From NCBI RefSeq assembly GCF_000003605.2, contig NW_003122916.1, positions 166,131-203,725 of the forward strand: 37,595 nt of DNA. Direction: 5' to 3'. The notes beneath the pieces are model-generated. The model saw only the letters and a program-made list of their open reading frames with translations, did not search any database and had not been told where the DNA came from. Below are positions 21,321 through 34,214 of this stretch, piece after piece (within the stretch, counting starts at the first letter, position 1; each line of letters opens with the position of its first letter). This DNA is from Saccoglossus kowalevskii (lineage: Eukaryota; Hemichordata; Enteropneusta; Harrimaniidae). A program made the translations under genes and the position numbers.

Positions 21321-22618
21321 TTTGCAAATTCCGATTAAACTTAAAATTCTAGTTCGGCCATCACGTGATCTCTTTGCTATGGAGTTCTGGTGATTTTGTT
21401 TCTGGACATTTAATGTTCGGAAATTATCAAAAATGTATATTGATTGCTCTTGTACGTTTTGGATTTGACCCACTACTGTCTAAAGCAATAACATTTTATT
21501 GAAATTATGTGCAAATTTTCAAATTTCTTGAACATTGAAACCATTTTGTATGATACTCTGAAAACATGTTTGCATGTTCTCAAGTTTATGAAGGAAGTTT
21601 ACTATCTAAGCACTGCCTTACTATCTAAGCATTGTATTCAATTATTATAAAAAATGCTACAAATGTCACTTCTCTTTTTAAATTGATGATAAATCCTTAA
21701 CCTTTGGAGGCATTCTTACCGAGTCTAATGCTTACATAATTAACACAACTTTGTACGTTATTCATCACAATATACATTCAGTTTGTTTAGCTGTTTGTTT
21801 GTATATTTCTTTGTTCAAGGTGGGATCAGTATACTTCCGTTAGTAAAAACGTGCGCGATAGCGCACCATGGATAACAAACAAACAAACGAGTGGGAGATG
21901 TGCAAGCGTTTTTTTGGAAAAGAGGACTAACTTGTGGCGAAGATCGATAATATTGTCTTAAACGTCCAGAGAATAGAACTAGATGATCGTGAAATTTCAA
22001 GCGAATATGGCATCTGCTATCGATAGCAGTCCACAATACTTGTATTATTACTTTAAAATGACCCAGTTACGATTACAAATTGGGATAACAACCTATATTT
22101 CCTGCAAGTAATTAAAATCGCTGATATTTTTGTTATTTGAATGAATACTGCTGGGAGAACGAAAAAAATAGCTCAAAGTACCATTCAGATAAAAACAATC
22201 CCTTTTTAAAAAGATGAACACATCGTAGAGTGAAAATTCATCGCGTCGAACATACATCAAAAAAGGTTTGTGTTTCGTTCATGGTTTCTCAGAAAAACGC
22301 ATTCCCAGATTGTGTCCGGAGTTTGTAGCTATGCCGCGTAACCGAATAAACAACAACAAAACTAATTTACATTTTAGTGTAATGTATCACCGAACCCATA
22401 ATTTGTTAATAATCACTTAGTGTGTTGTTACTGAAATAGAGCAAACTATGCCATGCACGTTCGCGCAAACATGTAGTAGTATTATTTTACGGAAATAAAC
22501 AAATTATATTCATTTTTGTTGTGAATGGCGATAGTTGTGCTATTTATGTTTCACAGAGACCACGGTTTGAAATTAAAGACTATCACGTGTTACATCTTTG
22601 CCCTAGCGCCAAAGAAAC
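21321..22618. other. Intergenic, nothing recognised
   Basis: AT-rich. A short minus-strand frame at 21815-22036 shows no domain. No repeat structure is evident to me. Confidence 0.45.
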
Positions 22619-22619
22619 C

Positions 22620-22726
22620 TTTTTTTTTATAAACTTTTATTGGAGAAGCCAGTAAAGTTCCTCACAGAACGGTGTGATTCGAACACTTTCTCGAGTAGCA
22701 TGGGCACCTCTATCCTCTAAACTAGT
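22620..22726 (-). mobile_element. tRNA-derived SINE-like element
   Basis: On the minus strand an A-box match TAGTTTAGAGG (22724-22714) is followed 30 nt later by a B-box match GTTCGAATC (22684-22676) inside a T-arm with GTG/CAC stem and TTCGAAT loop. About 45 nt of unrelated sequence and an A9 run (22628-22620) follow. This is the layout of a tRNA-headed SINE. The D-arm pairs badly, so it is not a functional tRNA. It abuts the TTGA tail of the LINE fragment. Confidence 0.5.
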
Positions 22727-23226
22727 TCAATCAATCAATCAATCAATCAATCAAATTTATATAGCGCCAGTATCGAATACGACATATTGTTCAGAGGCGC
22801 TGTACAATTAGTTGTTGTTAAATATGAGAGTTTTGGGATTCTTTCTAAAGGTATCTATTGTAGGTTTCTGGCGCAATTCTATTGGTAAATTCGTCCATAA
22901 AAGTGAAGCTGCTCTGGAAAATGCTCTCCTGCCAGATGATGCAAGTCGAAAGTTGGGAGTATGCAATAAACATTTGACTGAAGAGCGGAGTGTGCGAGGA
23001 GTTGATTTGAATTGAAGAATGTCAGATATATAACTTGGTGAAAGGCCATTCAGAGCTTTGTAGGTAGTGCACATAATTGATGGAAGGAGAAGTCATGTTG
23101 TTTGATAAGCTGTCCTAGTGGAGAAATGTAGATGCAAAAAAGCAAGAGACCAAGAACGGATCCCAGCAGTACACTAGAATTTATAATTTGTGGTGTTGAA
23201 AGAATGCCATTAATTGTTTTAGATGT
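22727..23226 (-). mobile_element. 5'-truncated, internally deleted non-LTR retrotransposon (CR1/L2-like)
   Basis: Reading on the minus strand: a reverse-transcriptase piece (23226 to about 23080) with INGILSTPQIINSS and GSVLG-LLF-IYISPLG, then the ORF2 C-terminus (23074-22808) with TYKALNGLSPSYISDIL, RTLRSS, GRRAFSRAASLLW and a stop. A short 3' UTR contains TACAGCGCCTCTGA and GGCGCTATATAAATTTGA, then a (TTGA)n tail (22755-22727). The catalytic YADD region and everything between it and the C-terminus are missing, and the two parts are in different frames. The 3' microsatellite tail is typical of CR1/L2 clades. Clade assignment is from recall. Confidence 0.85.
22808..23074 (-). pseudogene. LINE ORF2 C-terminal fragment (dead)
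   Basis: An open frame of 88 codons is all that remains in this frame of the retrotransposon ORF2 tail. The apparent start Met is an accident of the deletion junction at about 23071-23085, where the upstream reverse-transcriptase piece continues in another frame. It lacks catalytic residues and cannot make a working enzyme. Confidence 0.85.
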
Positions 23227-23229
23227 TAA

Positions 23230-24389
23230 TTATATTACAAATTAGAATTGGTTGTGTGAAATGCGTCAAAGGAAGAACTGGTATTAATGATAATGTCATG
23301 GTTATTATTTGCAGAAATTTCCTAACGCTTCTTCTTCCATTTCCTGTCGATATTTTGCCTGTCCTCCAGGAAAATGCTTTGAACATATAATAATAAATGA
23401 TATAACATGAACATATAATATAAATGTTGCATCCGAATCAATTTCCGGCGAATATATGCTTCTTAGTTTGAAAAGCATGAATTCCAAGTTACGTTAGCCA
23501 ATGTCTGATATTATGCGATGTTTTCACAAATTACTATCAAGTGGTTGTTGTTGCAATAAAAATGTAGAAGTCATACCATGTAGACCACACCCTGCAGCGC
23601 CCTCACACGTCAGAAGAGTATGTGGGAACTCGGAAAAGGTCAATTCCTGTGCGCTGTACTGCGATCACCGAAGGATAGTGACCAGACACATTTATTCGGT
23701 ACACTGTCATAAATATTTTATAAGTTTGACATTATAATCAATGTATTTTAAAAACAAATGAAACCATAGTACTTTTATTTGAAGTAATACCTTTTGTTAT
23801 ACGTTCTATTACTTCTTTATCTAATTTTTAAGTTGAGAACTCATTATATCACCTAATCTTTTTGGACACATATTGTTATAAATTTATATGTTGCATATGT
23901 TTTGAAATGTAAGGAAAATCCTATATAAGGTCTTATGGTTGAAGTTTATAAAAACGTGACAGTATCGCTTTTCAATATATATTCAAGAAATTGTTTCTTG
24001 TCAATTTGTTTCATGTCATCACTGGCTTCATTCTATTGTCTTGAATGATATTGGGTTGTGTGTATTAAAAAGATAGCGAATTAAAATCTATACAAAAATG
24101 ATAAGATACTGGCGGTTGGGTTTTCTGCATTTCTAGTCACAGACCTGAATCCATATGGATATATATGAATGCGTCTTTCTCTGATTCTCCAGAAATCGAC
24201 ACAAAAGAAATCAACTTTGGTGTGGCTTCGTACACATGAAAACGTGTTTTGTTCCTTGTGACTCTACAACCTTGGGTGAAGTGTTTCCAACGATGGCGTA
24301 AATGCGCTGTTTGGAAACTACCCACTTTTTATTAAAAAAATATATTTCACATAATCGTTTCAAATTGCATAATTAAACAAAATATTAAA
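23230..24389. other. Intergenic, nothing recognised
   Basis: Two short frames (23501-23737, + ; 24137-24325, -) are somewhat GC-richer than their surroundings but have no splice context or known motif. The stretch 23570-23700 could be a decayed repeat or exon; I cannot tell. Confidence 0.4.
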
Positions 24390-24583
24390 TATGGAATTTG
24401 TTGCAAACACCGTGCAAAGCAAAAAAATGGTTAAATAGTTGATGATGTTACTTGCAAATTCGAACAATATTTTGTCAATTCGGAACATAAAATGAAAAGT
24501 TTAAAAAAGTTATTACGAGTGAGTCATGTAACAATTGATTATATCAAGGTTGTTATTTGAAACATGGCGAGTATATAGGTCCG

Positions 24584-24649
<66 letters not shown>

Positions 24650-24720
24650 GAGATTTGAATTTAAAAAAATAGTTCCAAACATTAAATAAAACCAATTCAA
24701 ATATAAATTCGGACAACTGT
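24390..24720. repeat. Diverged remote copy of the 18.75-21.3 kb repeat
   Basis: ACACCGTGCAAAGCAAAAAA followed by TTAAATAGTTGATGATGTTA matches the sub-unit at about 20883-20925 of copy B in order and spacing. The block after the microsatellite (AGTTCCAAACATTAAATAAA...CCAATTCAAAT) matches the end block of copies A and B (CATTTCCAAACATGAAATAG...CCAATTCG). Similarity is moderate and judged by eye. Confidence 0.55.
24585..24649. repeat. (ATCA)16 microsatellite
   Basis: A perfect tetranucleotide run of 65 bp located where the other repeat copies have CATATCAATTTT. Confidence 0.95.
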
Positions 24721-27700
24721 CATAACAGAGTCGGCAAAGTTTTTTGTTTGTTCGTTACAAAGTGAAAGTTGAGGGCGTTTCTCGCAAACTTACATACCTA
24801 TGATTTTCGGCGCTCACGCAAACTACGATGTTCTGTAGCCTGAATAAATTTTCATACATTTTCATCTGAATGAGTAAAGTAATGTGTTGGTGCATCTTAT
24901 TGTCAAAATGTCAGTGAAACGTAGAAGTTGGATGTCACAAATATCATAGACACCGAAGAAGACTATACTCGATGCAAAAAACAACAAATACACTTAAGAT
25001 GTTCACATTTGTGGTCGGCCGTGTGCTATTGGAGAAAGTTAAAGCTCTGGACATGCTCCGCGCAACATAAGCAAATTAAAACTGATTTTCAAGCAATCGT
25101 AGGAAATGTATGAGCGAAATCTAGAAGTTATATTCGCCTTGGAAGTATGAAACCGAACAAAATTGTTATGAAATCGTGTTCGACGTGCTATATATTAGTC
25201 AGAATCAAAAACAAAAAAATATGGTGGAAATCGACGCAATTGCATCCTACTGCCATTTGGCTTATGACTCATGATAACAAAAAAGGTTTTGCATGGAGCA
25301 AACGGAGGCCCCGTCTGACACAAATTAGATTGTTTTTCCCTGATTTCCACATACTGCGGATAAAACAGTTGAGAAGGAAATTCTTGCTTGGTATAAAGAA
25401 GGACCACTCTGGAAATTAAAAACATTTCTAATTCATGATGAACAATATATTAGCCTGGTTATAATTACTAATCACACAACATCCAAAAGTATAGCTTAAA
25501 TAATAATTTAAATACCCCATACTTCTAAAATGAAAATAAGGAGGTTGTCTATTTGTTTTGCTGTGATAAGCGAAAACAATTCAAACATGGTGGAAACAGA
25601 GCTAGGAACTAGTTTAGAAAAAGATTTCATACATTCCCTGTCATATGCGATTTACAATCTAGCAAGCTTAAAGTAATTAAACAAAACAAAAAACAATAGA
25701 ACATTTGTAAATTTGATTACGTGAGAGGTCAAGCGAAGAAGAAAACCCTACGCGTTAGTTTTGTTTCATTGAAAAGCGTACTTACACGATGACCGGTCAA
25801 AAAGTAATTAATAAGAGCCCCTTTGCTTTCCAATAACATTGTGTACTTAGACACGAGTATTTTTTTCCCACAATGAATTTCCATATATGCGTTGAATATT
25901 TATCCAATACTTTCATCAAAACCAAAATATTGAAGGTGTTATAGTTACAAATCACAAGTCGTTGTTAGGTAAATACACAGATGATACTTTCGTTTTTCTT
26001 TATTTTATTCTGGATGAGTTAGCAAACGTGTTGGGTCTCCAACTCAATTATGTTAGAAATAAGGCGATATAGATATTATCCAAACTTGTGTACGTTCTGG
26101 TTTACACTAAAATTTATTTGAAACACCATTTAGTATTTTGGAGGTAAAAATTTATGTGCATTTATTAATGTGAATGCCATTGAAGTCAATTAATTAAAAT
26201 AACTCTTATGGAACGTCGGATTAGTCATAAATGCAATGTAATATAATGACAATTTAACATAATGTTGGTCTCGGAATTCTCCCAGCCGCATGAGAACTGA
26301 ACTAACTAGTAAAATATTAGTTTGCGCTTGTCTTTGATCTGTTATCATTTGTTGTTAGCGATTCAATAAAATGGGAATAGGATTTTGATTTTCGCTCATC
26401 ATTTCAGAAACTTATTGTTGAAATTTAAATATCGCCACCAAAGATGTATCTTCGAGAATCACAGCTGAAATCTAAATTGTGATTATTTACCGCCAATTTA
26501 TTAACTGAAATTACATTAGAAACCAAAATGTCAGATTCAAAAAAATGTTAGAAATTCTCCTGCCCGTCATTAGCCACGAACAATATGGGTTTATACACAA
26601 TATTCAAAATAAATTTACATTTTCATTCTTAATATTCATTTCGATCTGCTTAACAGTTATGTATTAATATTCATAATTGAATTTGCATGTTTGCTTTTTG
26701 ATTTTTAATTCCAACAGTTTGTATTTCAAAACGGATTTGCATTTCCACCTTTTGATTTGCAATTCAAGTTTACAATTGCGTTTTCGCTTTTTTATTTGAA
26801 TTGAGTTATTTTCGAAAAAATGGAATTCTAATTAGGAAATCAATTAAAATACGAACAATGTGACACCAACGAAAATACGAATTTGTGGCCCTCCTTCGTT
26901 GCCGTAAACATCCACATTACATGTTGAACTAGTTCAACCATTATTCGTGTCTCATTGATTTGTTAACTCAACCCAATCCTGTTTGCAATGACTCCACAAA
27001 GGAAAACACAGTGACTATATTTTATAGTTATTTTTAGCTGATACTGTAATTAACGGGATGCAACAAAAGGGGACGCCGTACTCGCCCGCATAAATTTCAT
27101 TGGTTTATGGCAAGTATATATTATTGTCAATCTTGATCGTTTTTGCGACGGGTTTAAATTAAGGAAACTGACTGTGACGTGTGTGGTTTCAACCGACCTA
27201 TACGGCCCGTTTTTCAATTTACCTATTTTATATATGTGATAACATTATTCTCATTAAATTTGAGCAGTTTGGGTGTACAATATGCAAAAACCTTTCGGTT
27301 TGCGATGAATATTTGACTATAATAAGACTGTAGTAACTGGTTCAGTGATACGCATATCATTTAAAAGTATCCGCTATATATGGATACGATCTGCAATATA
27401 TCATGGAACATAGTAGTGGTATTCGCCACTGCAGAAAATGAAATAAATAAGAAAACTCATTTAATGCATAATGTCTGACATATATATCTGTGCTTCTACG
27501 ACCCTATCATCCGATAATTTTTTAATCGGATTCGAGGATGGTTATTGAGGAAACATAATTGATATTAATCTATTAGATATAACTAAGCGTCACGAGTATG
27601 TGTGTGTGTTTTCTTGCTTGTGGGGATAGATAAACAAACAATCCCGCGCAGTATATTACAAGCGAAATAAATCAAGTAATTTACTCAAGGTTTGATAATT

Positions 27701-30299
27701 CTGGAATAAATAAATGATGATTCATAAATCAAACATGAGCTATATAAGTTCAGATTTTATTCTAAATATCTCACCGTCAGCCATATGTGGGATTCACAAA
27801 AAAGTGCTACAAGGAAGCGTCGTGCCAATATAACACCAAGTAATTATTACTTCAGGTTAGCTCATTACAAATATCGTGACATCAAACCAAATTCACCTAT
27901 TCAAATTATTACGAAATAGTCCATAATCTTCGCAATTCCCAATTTACGGTCTGACTTACTAAGATTATGTGTGATTTTTTCGAATGTGCCGATGAATCTC
28001 CTGGTGATAAAGTGTGATACAATTCAGCCATTTTGGATATACATATTCAATTAAAAAGACCGTATATTTGACGAATTGAACTATGTAAATAACAAAAATA
28101 AATTTTGCATGTTTGGCATATTTGTTATCACTTGGCTGCCTCACTTGAATCGGGCGTCGGCATCAATTGTTTACAGTATGTTTAAAAATGTTTAATGAAA
28201 CAAATACTGAATAGAATCATAGTTGATTTAAAATGTTTTCTTATAACGATACAATTGTACTTGGTAAGTCACATACTCGTAAATGACACTCATCATTCGT
28301 CAATTTAAAACATGTTCTTCTTAACTGAAATATGAATAAATTTGTGAAAAAGGATTAGAATATTGCTTGAAATTCCGACTAATATTGTTGTCAAACAAGG
28401 CGTTTGTAGTCGACATAAGTTAGCCGTTATATGTTGAATACAGCGAGCAAAGTGCTGTTACAATATCAACTAAACATGATAAGTAATTACTATGCAATTT
28501 ATTAACTGACATATGCAAATTAATTTCCAAAATGTTTTAAACAACCAACTGCACATTTTGGACATTATGTAAATTATTATGTATGTAAATAATGTAATTT
28601 AGACATTAAAAATGCAAGGATTTGTATCAAAATTGAATAAGGTCTTGAGTTCATAAAATAATATTATTGTGCCAAATAAGATTTAGTGAAATAAATAAAG
28701 ACAGACATTGGTATGACATTAATTTAACCTTGTGTTCTTCAAACGAGAGTCAAAAACGAAATATGATTTATTCTGAAACAAATAAATCGCGACTGTGTAT
28801 ATTATATCTAGAAACCATTGTTACAGTAATTTGTTCATTGACTAAATTTTCATTATCTACAGTTACTAATAATAGGCTATGTTCAGTGGCAATGTAATGT
28901 AAATATATTTGATATACCATCATCATAATACACAGTGTACAGCACTGCGTACTGAATGAGGTACACTAATACGACTTCACGTACAAGCGTACTCGAAATA
29001 TTCATTGTATTGTCAAATCTCAAACACAGTGCGGCGTAGCAACTGTGGCATGCTGACTGAGAATGGAAGTCTAGCAATGTTATACTTGGGATTCTGCGAT
29101 ATTAAAAAACATGAATGTATGCATCTTGAGTCTATATTCATGAAATACATTTACGGAAAATGAAATTAACAAGCAAAGACAATATTTCTCATAGGGATTA
29201 TTCCCTTTGTGTTGCCTACCGACCTATCTCTGAGATACAGCTGCTGTCATCTAGAAAATATCACGTATTACTGTAATTATTTACTAGGTTTTATTTTTAC
29301 CGATTACTAAATTAATAATAACGACTGAATTGGTCTTTGCTGAATAATTGCACATTTGATAACCAGGCATCCAAAACACTTATACAATCTTTATTTTGAC
29401 TCATTACGCTCACTGCCTGGGAGAATTCCATTTGTGTGGTGCTACTAACTGTTGTAGAATTAGATATGCGGTTCCTGATAATCGATAATCGCCTACAAGA
29501 TTTTAAAATCCAATACAGTTGTACGTTAGTGTGACAACACACTGAGAACATAGCTAGATGTCGGAGAGTGGAAATGTGCATTGATATACCGCACATATAT
29601 CATACCAACCCAAACCCAATTACTGATTGAATAATGTAAAGGAAACCGTATCAATTTTGTAATGTGATTTATTGCAATTGTATATACAATTTTAGTTGAG
29701 GTGACACACTTTTACTGAAAGATGCATATCCAAGCGATAGAAGCGATGAAGAGGGATAAAACATGTGAGAATGTGAGTATGCTACCAGCGAAGCATATTT
29801 TCAGATATGCTCTGCAGATATACTCCTATTTCAAATACTCCAATGAAGTCACATACCTTAGTGACGTCACATACCATCATTAAATGGTTTAAAATTATAC
29901 AATATATTATATTCAAATCTTTCAAGAGATGGATACCATACAATCAACTTTCGATTATGTTTTCTATTATTTATCAAAACAAACGATTTTTGTGAATTTG
30001 TATACTTGTAGGAAACATATTGACTATTCCATAACTGGCTGGGCTTCAAGAGAAACTCATAATATTCTTACGTATCATGTCTCTGTGTTTCGTGTGACGC
30101 CACTGAATATTTTAACAATGACAAGGTTAATTTAAAGCCACATATCTCCTCCGGGGAATTTATCTCTGGAATCAATTCATCCGAATTACCTCACATATGT
30201 CTTATGCTCTGACAAGTACTACGATTGTATTACAAACGTTTCAATAAATAAAAAAGCCGCCGGCAAGTTAGGTGGGTTGAGATTACTGTTTTATGGAGG
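24721..30299. other. Long AT-rich intergenic region without recognised genes
   Basis: Only short frames on either strand, none with domain-like composition. At about 26600-26830 the plus strand is T-rich and repeats the words TTTGCAT, CTTTTTGATTT and CAATTC at roughly 55-bp spacing, which looks like a decayed tandem repeat. No transposase, reverse transcriptase, tRNA or rRNA signal was seen. Confidence 0.4.
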
Positions 30300-30324
30300 A
30301 CTGTGGTGTACATGTTTGTGTAAA

Positions 30325-30357
30325 GGGGAGTAAGAAGGGTTGGGGTTAAAGTGAGGG
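30325..30357 (+). other. Possible G-quadruplex motif
   Basis: Four G runs (30325-30328, 30337-30339, 30342-30345, 30355-30357) with loops of 8, 2 and 9 nt. Two loops exceed the usual seven, so stability is uncertain. The words GGGTT and GGGTTA make it slightly telomere-like. Confidence 0.3.
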
Positions 30358-30359
30358 TT

Positions 30360-31160
30360 AGTATTTCAACATAGAGAACAGTATTTGAAGATCATGAGTG
30401 TAGGTATGGAAGAACAAAATATAAGTTCTATCTCATCTCGCAGTTTGCCTACATGATACCTCAGATGACTCTCTCATAATTCCATGCCTCTCTGGCCACA
30501 TGAGAGTTCACGTGATAAGCTACTAGTTGCTAAAGCGTGGGAAGTCGTTATTTGACACTTTTTCTGTGGCCGCTTTTTAGCTCAGATTTTTCAATGAATG
30601 TGCCACAGTAGTTGTGCAACACACTTTTAAATGGGACATGACTCGGAGTGACGACTGTGGCTCTAAAGAGTAAGAGCAGGCAAAAAAATACTGTATATCT
30701 TCCCGGTATTCTGATTGGTCAACTTTTGACATCTTTACCACAATACGCGCCAATATCTCAATATGTATGTGGTTTTACAAAACATATCGTGAATTATTAT
30801 TATTAGGATTGATATTAACTTCAGATATCAGCCAAACAAAACAAAACAAAACATATATTTAAGACATCAATCAAAATGGTCCCAGCCTTGACTTCTCCGT
30901 GCACATACATTTGTTTTAACCATGAAATATTTAACGGGTTGTGACTACGCGGTTCTAAGCTATGTGTATATGACTAAACATATGGAGATATGGTTACACT
31001 GTCAGGAGTTACCTAGCCTTGCGTATTGAAATCAATCTGTGTCAAGGGATATAGTTAGACGGTCAAGTGATCTCTATCCTTGTGCGCAGGAGTGTGGAGT
31101 CAGGATTCAGGAATCACTTGTATCGGTCTATAGTGCGACTAAGAGAAGGCTGTTTAACGA
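30360..31160. other. Intergenic, nothing recognised
   Basis: Mixed composition, slightly GC-richer than the region to its left. No open frame or repeat that I can support. Confidence 0.4.
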
Positions 31161-31164
31161 ATAA

Positions 31165-31560
31165 GTGAGTTTAGATTTCACAAAAAATGAATTATACTTC
31201 CGTTTTCTTTTGACTGTACCTGATAATTTCAAGTCTGAACACCCGGCAGTCAACGACAAATGCTGCCAAAATACGTGTGCCTCCATCGCTGCCACGCTGT
31301 TGTCTTGCACATTAGAGAAAAAAGATTACGCAAATAAATTTAACTGTGACTGCGTATTCGCACAATGAGGAATACAGTTGCGAAAGTAGAAATGTAATTG
31401 AGCGGAGCGCAGGTACATCGCGCGAAGAAATTGTTGTCATGGGACACATTAATCGAGAACATAAGTCTCACAACTCTCGCTGGATGTTATACAATACATG
31501 TAGTACGCTTAAAACGAATACGAGGGATGAGCGTATAACTATTGGCATGTGACTATAGTG
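31165..31560 (+). other. GC-richer block with a Cys-rich short open frame
   Basis: A frame from 31165 to a stop at 31366-31368, opened by an in-frame stop, encodes six cysteines within about 35 residues (DKCCQNTC, LLSCTLE, FNCDC). A second, overlapping frame runs to 31552. The Cys spacing loosely recalls extracellular Cys-rich exons, but I recognise no family, and the only upstream acceptor (TTTAG at 31170-31174) is weak. It could be an isolated exon, a decayed gene or chance. Confidence 0.18.
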
Positions 31561-34214
31561 GCTATTATTCATTAGCTCAATCGCTAGAGATGTTGGGGCT
31601 CTAGCAAAAAACTACGTGAAAAAAGTAATATCACATAATATCACGATGCCGTCAAGAGAAATAAAAGAAATCTCTATTGACTCGTATTCATCGATGATTT
31701 GTATCCACCACACATGGGATAAACGATTGTAATACAGTTGCAAGGTCAAGTCATCAACGGCATCTTGCGAGGCAGTGATATTTTAAATCGAATCTGATTT
31801 TATAGTCGCGTGTTATTTTTGAACGAGTATACCACCAATTCTGTCATTTGTTCATCATAATTTCTACCTATACTATAAAACGCAAATATTCTTTGCAAAA
31901 TATCCAAATTGTAATAATCCAAAAATATTCCATAATTAATAAACTTGTTATTATCTAACGCGAGTGTCTACTAGATAAACCTCTGTATACTACGAACTCT
32001 ACGTATCATACCACAATGTGTAATGAACCAGAAACATTGATTACTGCCGAGATAGTCTTATCGACGAGATAAGACTATGAGATGATGGCATTGATCAAAA
32101 CATACATATATGTAACATTGAATGACTGTAATGACATGTAATAAAGAATAGCCTTTTGCTAACATCCCTAGCTTACAGAGAATGTCTATATTTTTTTTCA
32201 AATAACAAACTTGACAGTTTTAGAGCATAGATTTCTTATTCAGTTTATTTGTCATTTATTATTCAAAGTACTGAAATTACAGTTCAGGAACATTTATTCT
32301 TGGCATATTCATATATTCTTAGAGATAATTTAATTTTATCCTTAGAATGTTGGGTAAACACATCAGTTATCATTTAGGTATTCGTCATTAATCTAAATAT
32401 GTGACACACTATTATTTTGATTAGAGAAATTAATCACTCTGAACTTTGAACCAGACTTTGAACCAGATTTGGTAATAATTAGGGATTTGATAAATACTTT
32501 CGCTATGATAAGAATGAGTTTGGGATACGTTTGTATTTTTTTAATTTTATACAGAATTATTCACACGCATTTCGATGTTTTGCTTTAAAAATGTCTTTAA
32601 TAAACCGACAACAACGACATCTTTTACTCGGGTGTTCTACATGCAGACGCATCGACATACATTTCAACTATGACATAGCCATGCGACTTTAATAATATGG
32701 TCTTATCCGACCGATATATGGTTCGAACGACTTTAATCAAATGCAAACGTAATCATTCCTATACGGCGAAGTAAAGTACACCGAACTGTTCAGAGTTCAT
32801 CATAAGACATGACACATCAATTCAAGGACATGTCACCACAGTGACATTAATAAGTGAGTGAGTAGTGAAAGCCTACTAAGCAGGAAGTATATTCATTCAA
32901 CTGTAAGTAATGTTAGAACATATGATGAACTAGGTGACGTGGTCCCAATCAGGCAGCAAACAACTACAGGGCTTATAGGTTAGGATATCACACATATTAC
33001 ACATTTTTACAATCCCCTGTTTCTAAAACAGTATATAAAAACGTTCTTCTGAAACAAAAAAATGCTGTGACCAATATGAACAACATTATTTCGAAATACA
33101 GTTGCAATATATTTGACAAATAAATATTACAAATATTAACAGTACAATTCCATTGTACATGTATCTAAAAGAGGTATTTGGGTCATGTGACAACAGCTAT
33201 GATCTATGTGCGCATGTAAATGTATTTGCAAATTCCATACAAGTACTAAAATGCAATTTCTTGTCTACTATTGTTGTCTTAGCTTTCGGCATGCTAGAGT
33301 CATAGAAATGTTTGCCAAAACACTTTTTGGATTTCATCCTCATTACCCTTTATTTGTGCTTTGGCTTCATTGTTCAGCTTTGTAATCAATTTTTGGTCAG
33401 ATAAAAGAATGATATCACTCGACTAGGAATCCATGAAACCAGTGCACAGTATAATAGCTTCTTATAATTAAAATGAGTGGAAAATTGAACATATTTGCAT
33501 TTATATTGTACCCTAAAGGAACGATCTCGTATTGTAAAGTTTGTTTTTTCACTTTAGCAAAAATCGCCAATCGAAATAATTCCTTATCGTAGGTAGAACC
33601 GTTTTGTTGCCGATTGCTGATGATGCCGACGAGAATGTTGGATGTTCTAGTGACAATTTTCTGAAAAATAAAACAACAGCAGTGTTCTCTTTGCCACCTT
33701 TACGCAGTCTTTACACTGTTCCATATTCCTTTGTGGTGGTAATGTTTACTTTGATCTTACATATTCCCTGTTTACTCCAACTTTGTGATGTATGTTGTTT
33801 TCCTTCTCCTGTATTTCCCGTATTTCAATCACCTAATAGAAATGTTTGTTTCTACTGATCAGGAGCATCATCGTGTTTCGACGTTGTCATGTAAGGCTTT
33901 TTAATATACTGTGCAGCTAAATAATCAAAATCACGATTCAAGCATAAATCAGTACCTCAGGATAACGACTTACAATGTAATTACTCGCACAGGTTACACG
34001 AGTTTCACTAACCCGGGGTACATGCATGTTCTAACATTTCATTAATTAGAAATAATACCCCCTAACAATTGTTTGCAAAAGGTGGTGCTAAATATCTCCA
34101 GATAATCGTACAACTGCAATTATATAATGTATGGACTCAAAATTTACACAAATCATACAGTCGTTATTGTAACACTGGTAGTAATTTTAAATGCGGCACA
34201 TAATGGTCTGCAAT
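31561..34214. other. Intergenic region, one hairpin, otherwise nothing recognised
   Basis: AT-rich. A tRNA A-box-like TAGCTCAATCGCTAGAG near 31573 has no matching B box. A short frame at 33604-33858 has no domain. The hairpin at 32052-32078 is listed separately. Confidence 0.4.
32052..32078. repeat. Perfect 11-bp hairpin
   Basis: ATAGTCTTATC, a 5-nt loop GACGA, then GATAAGACTAT. Perfect pairing but short and with no U-rich tail or gene context. Confidence 0.85.

Noticed and set aside
22812..23015. Plus-strand frame opposite the LINE ORF2 tail
   Set aside because: Shadow of the minus-strand retrotransposon sequence, which has clear protein-family features.
24585..24649. CRISPR-like regular repetition
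   Set aside because: Perfect tetranucleotide microsatellite with no spacers; the genome is metazoan.
25147..25425. Overlapping frames on both strands (90 and 76 codons)
   Set aside because: Basic, low-information translations without motif or splice context.
29312..29596. 94-codon minus-strand frame
   Set aside because: No family resemblance and no exon signals; length is compatible with chance in this region.
31570..31605. tRNA A-box-like sequence TAGCTCAATCGCTAGAG
   Set aside because: No B box or cloverleaf downstream; at best a broken SINE head.
33604..33858. 84-codon plus-strand frame with a hydrophobic middle
   Set aside because: A possible TATCGTAG acceptor precedes it, but the hydrophobic stretch comes from T-rich DNA and no partner exon was found.
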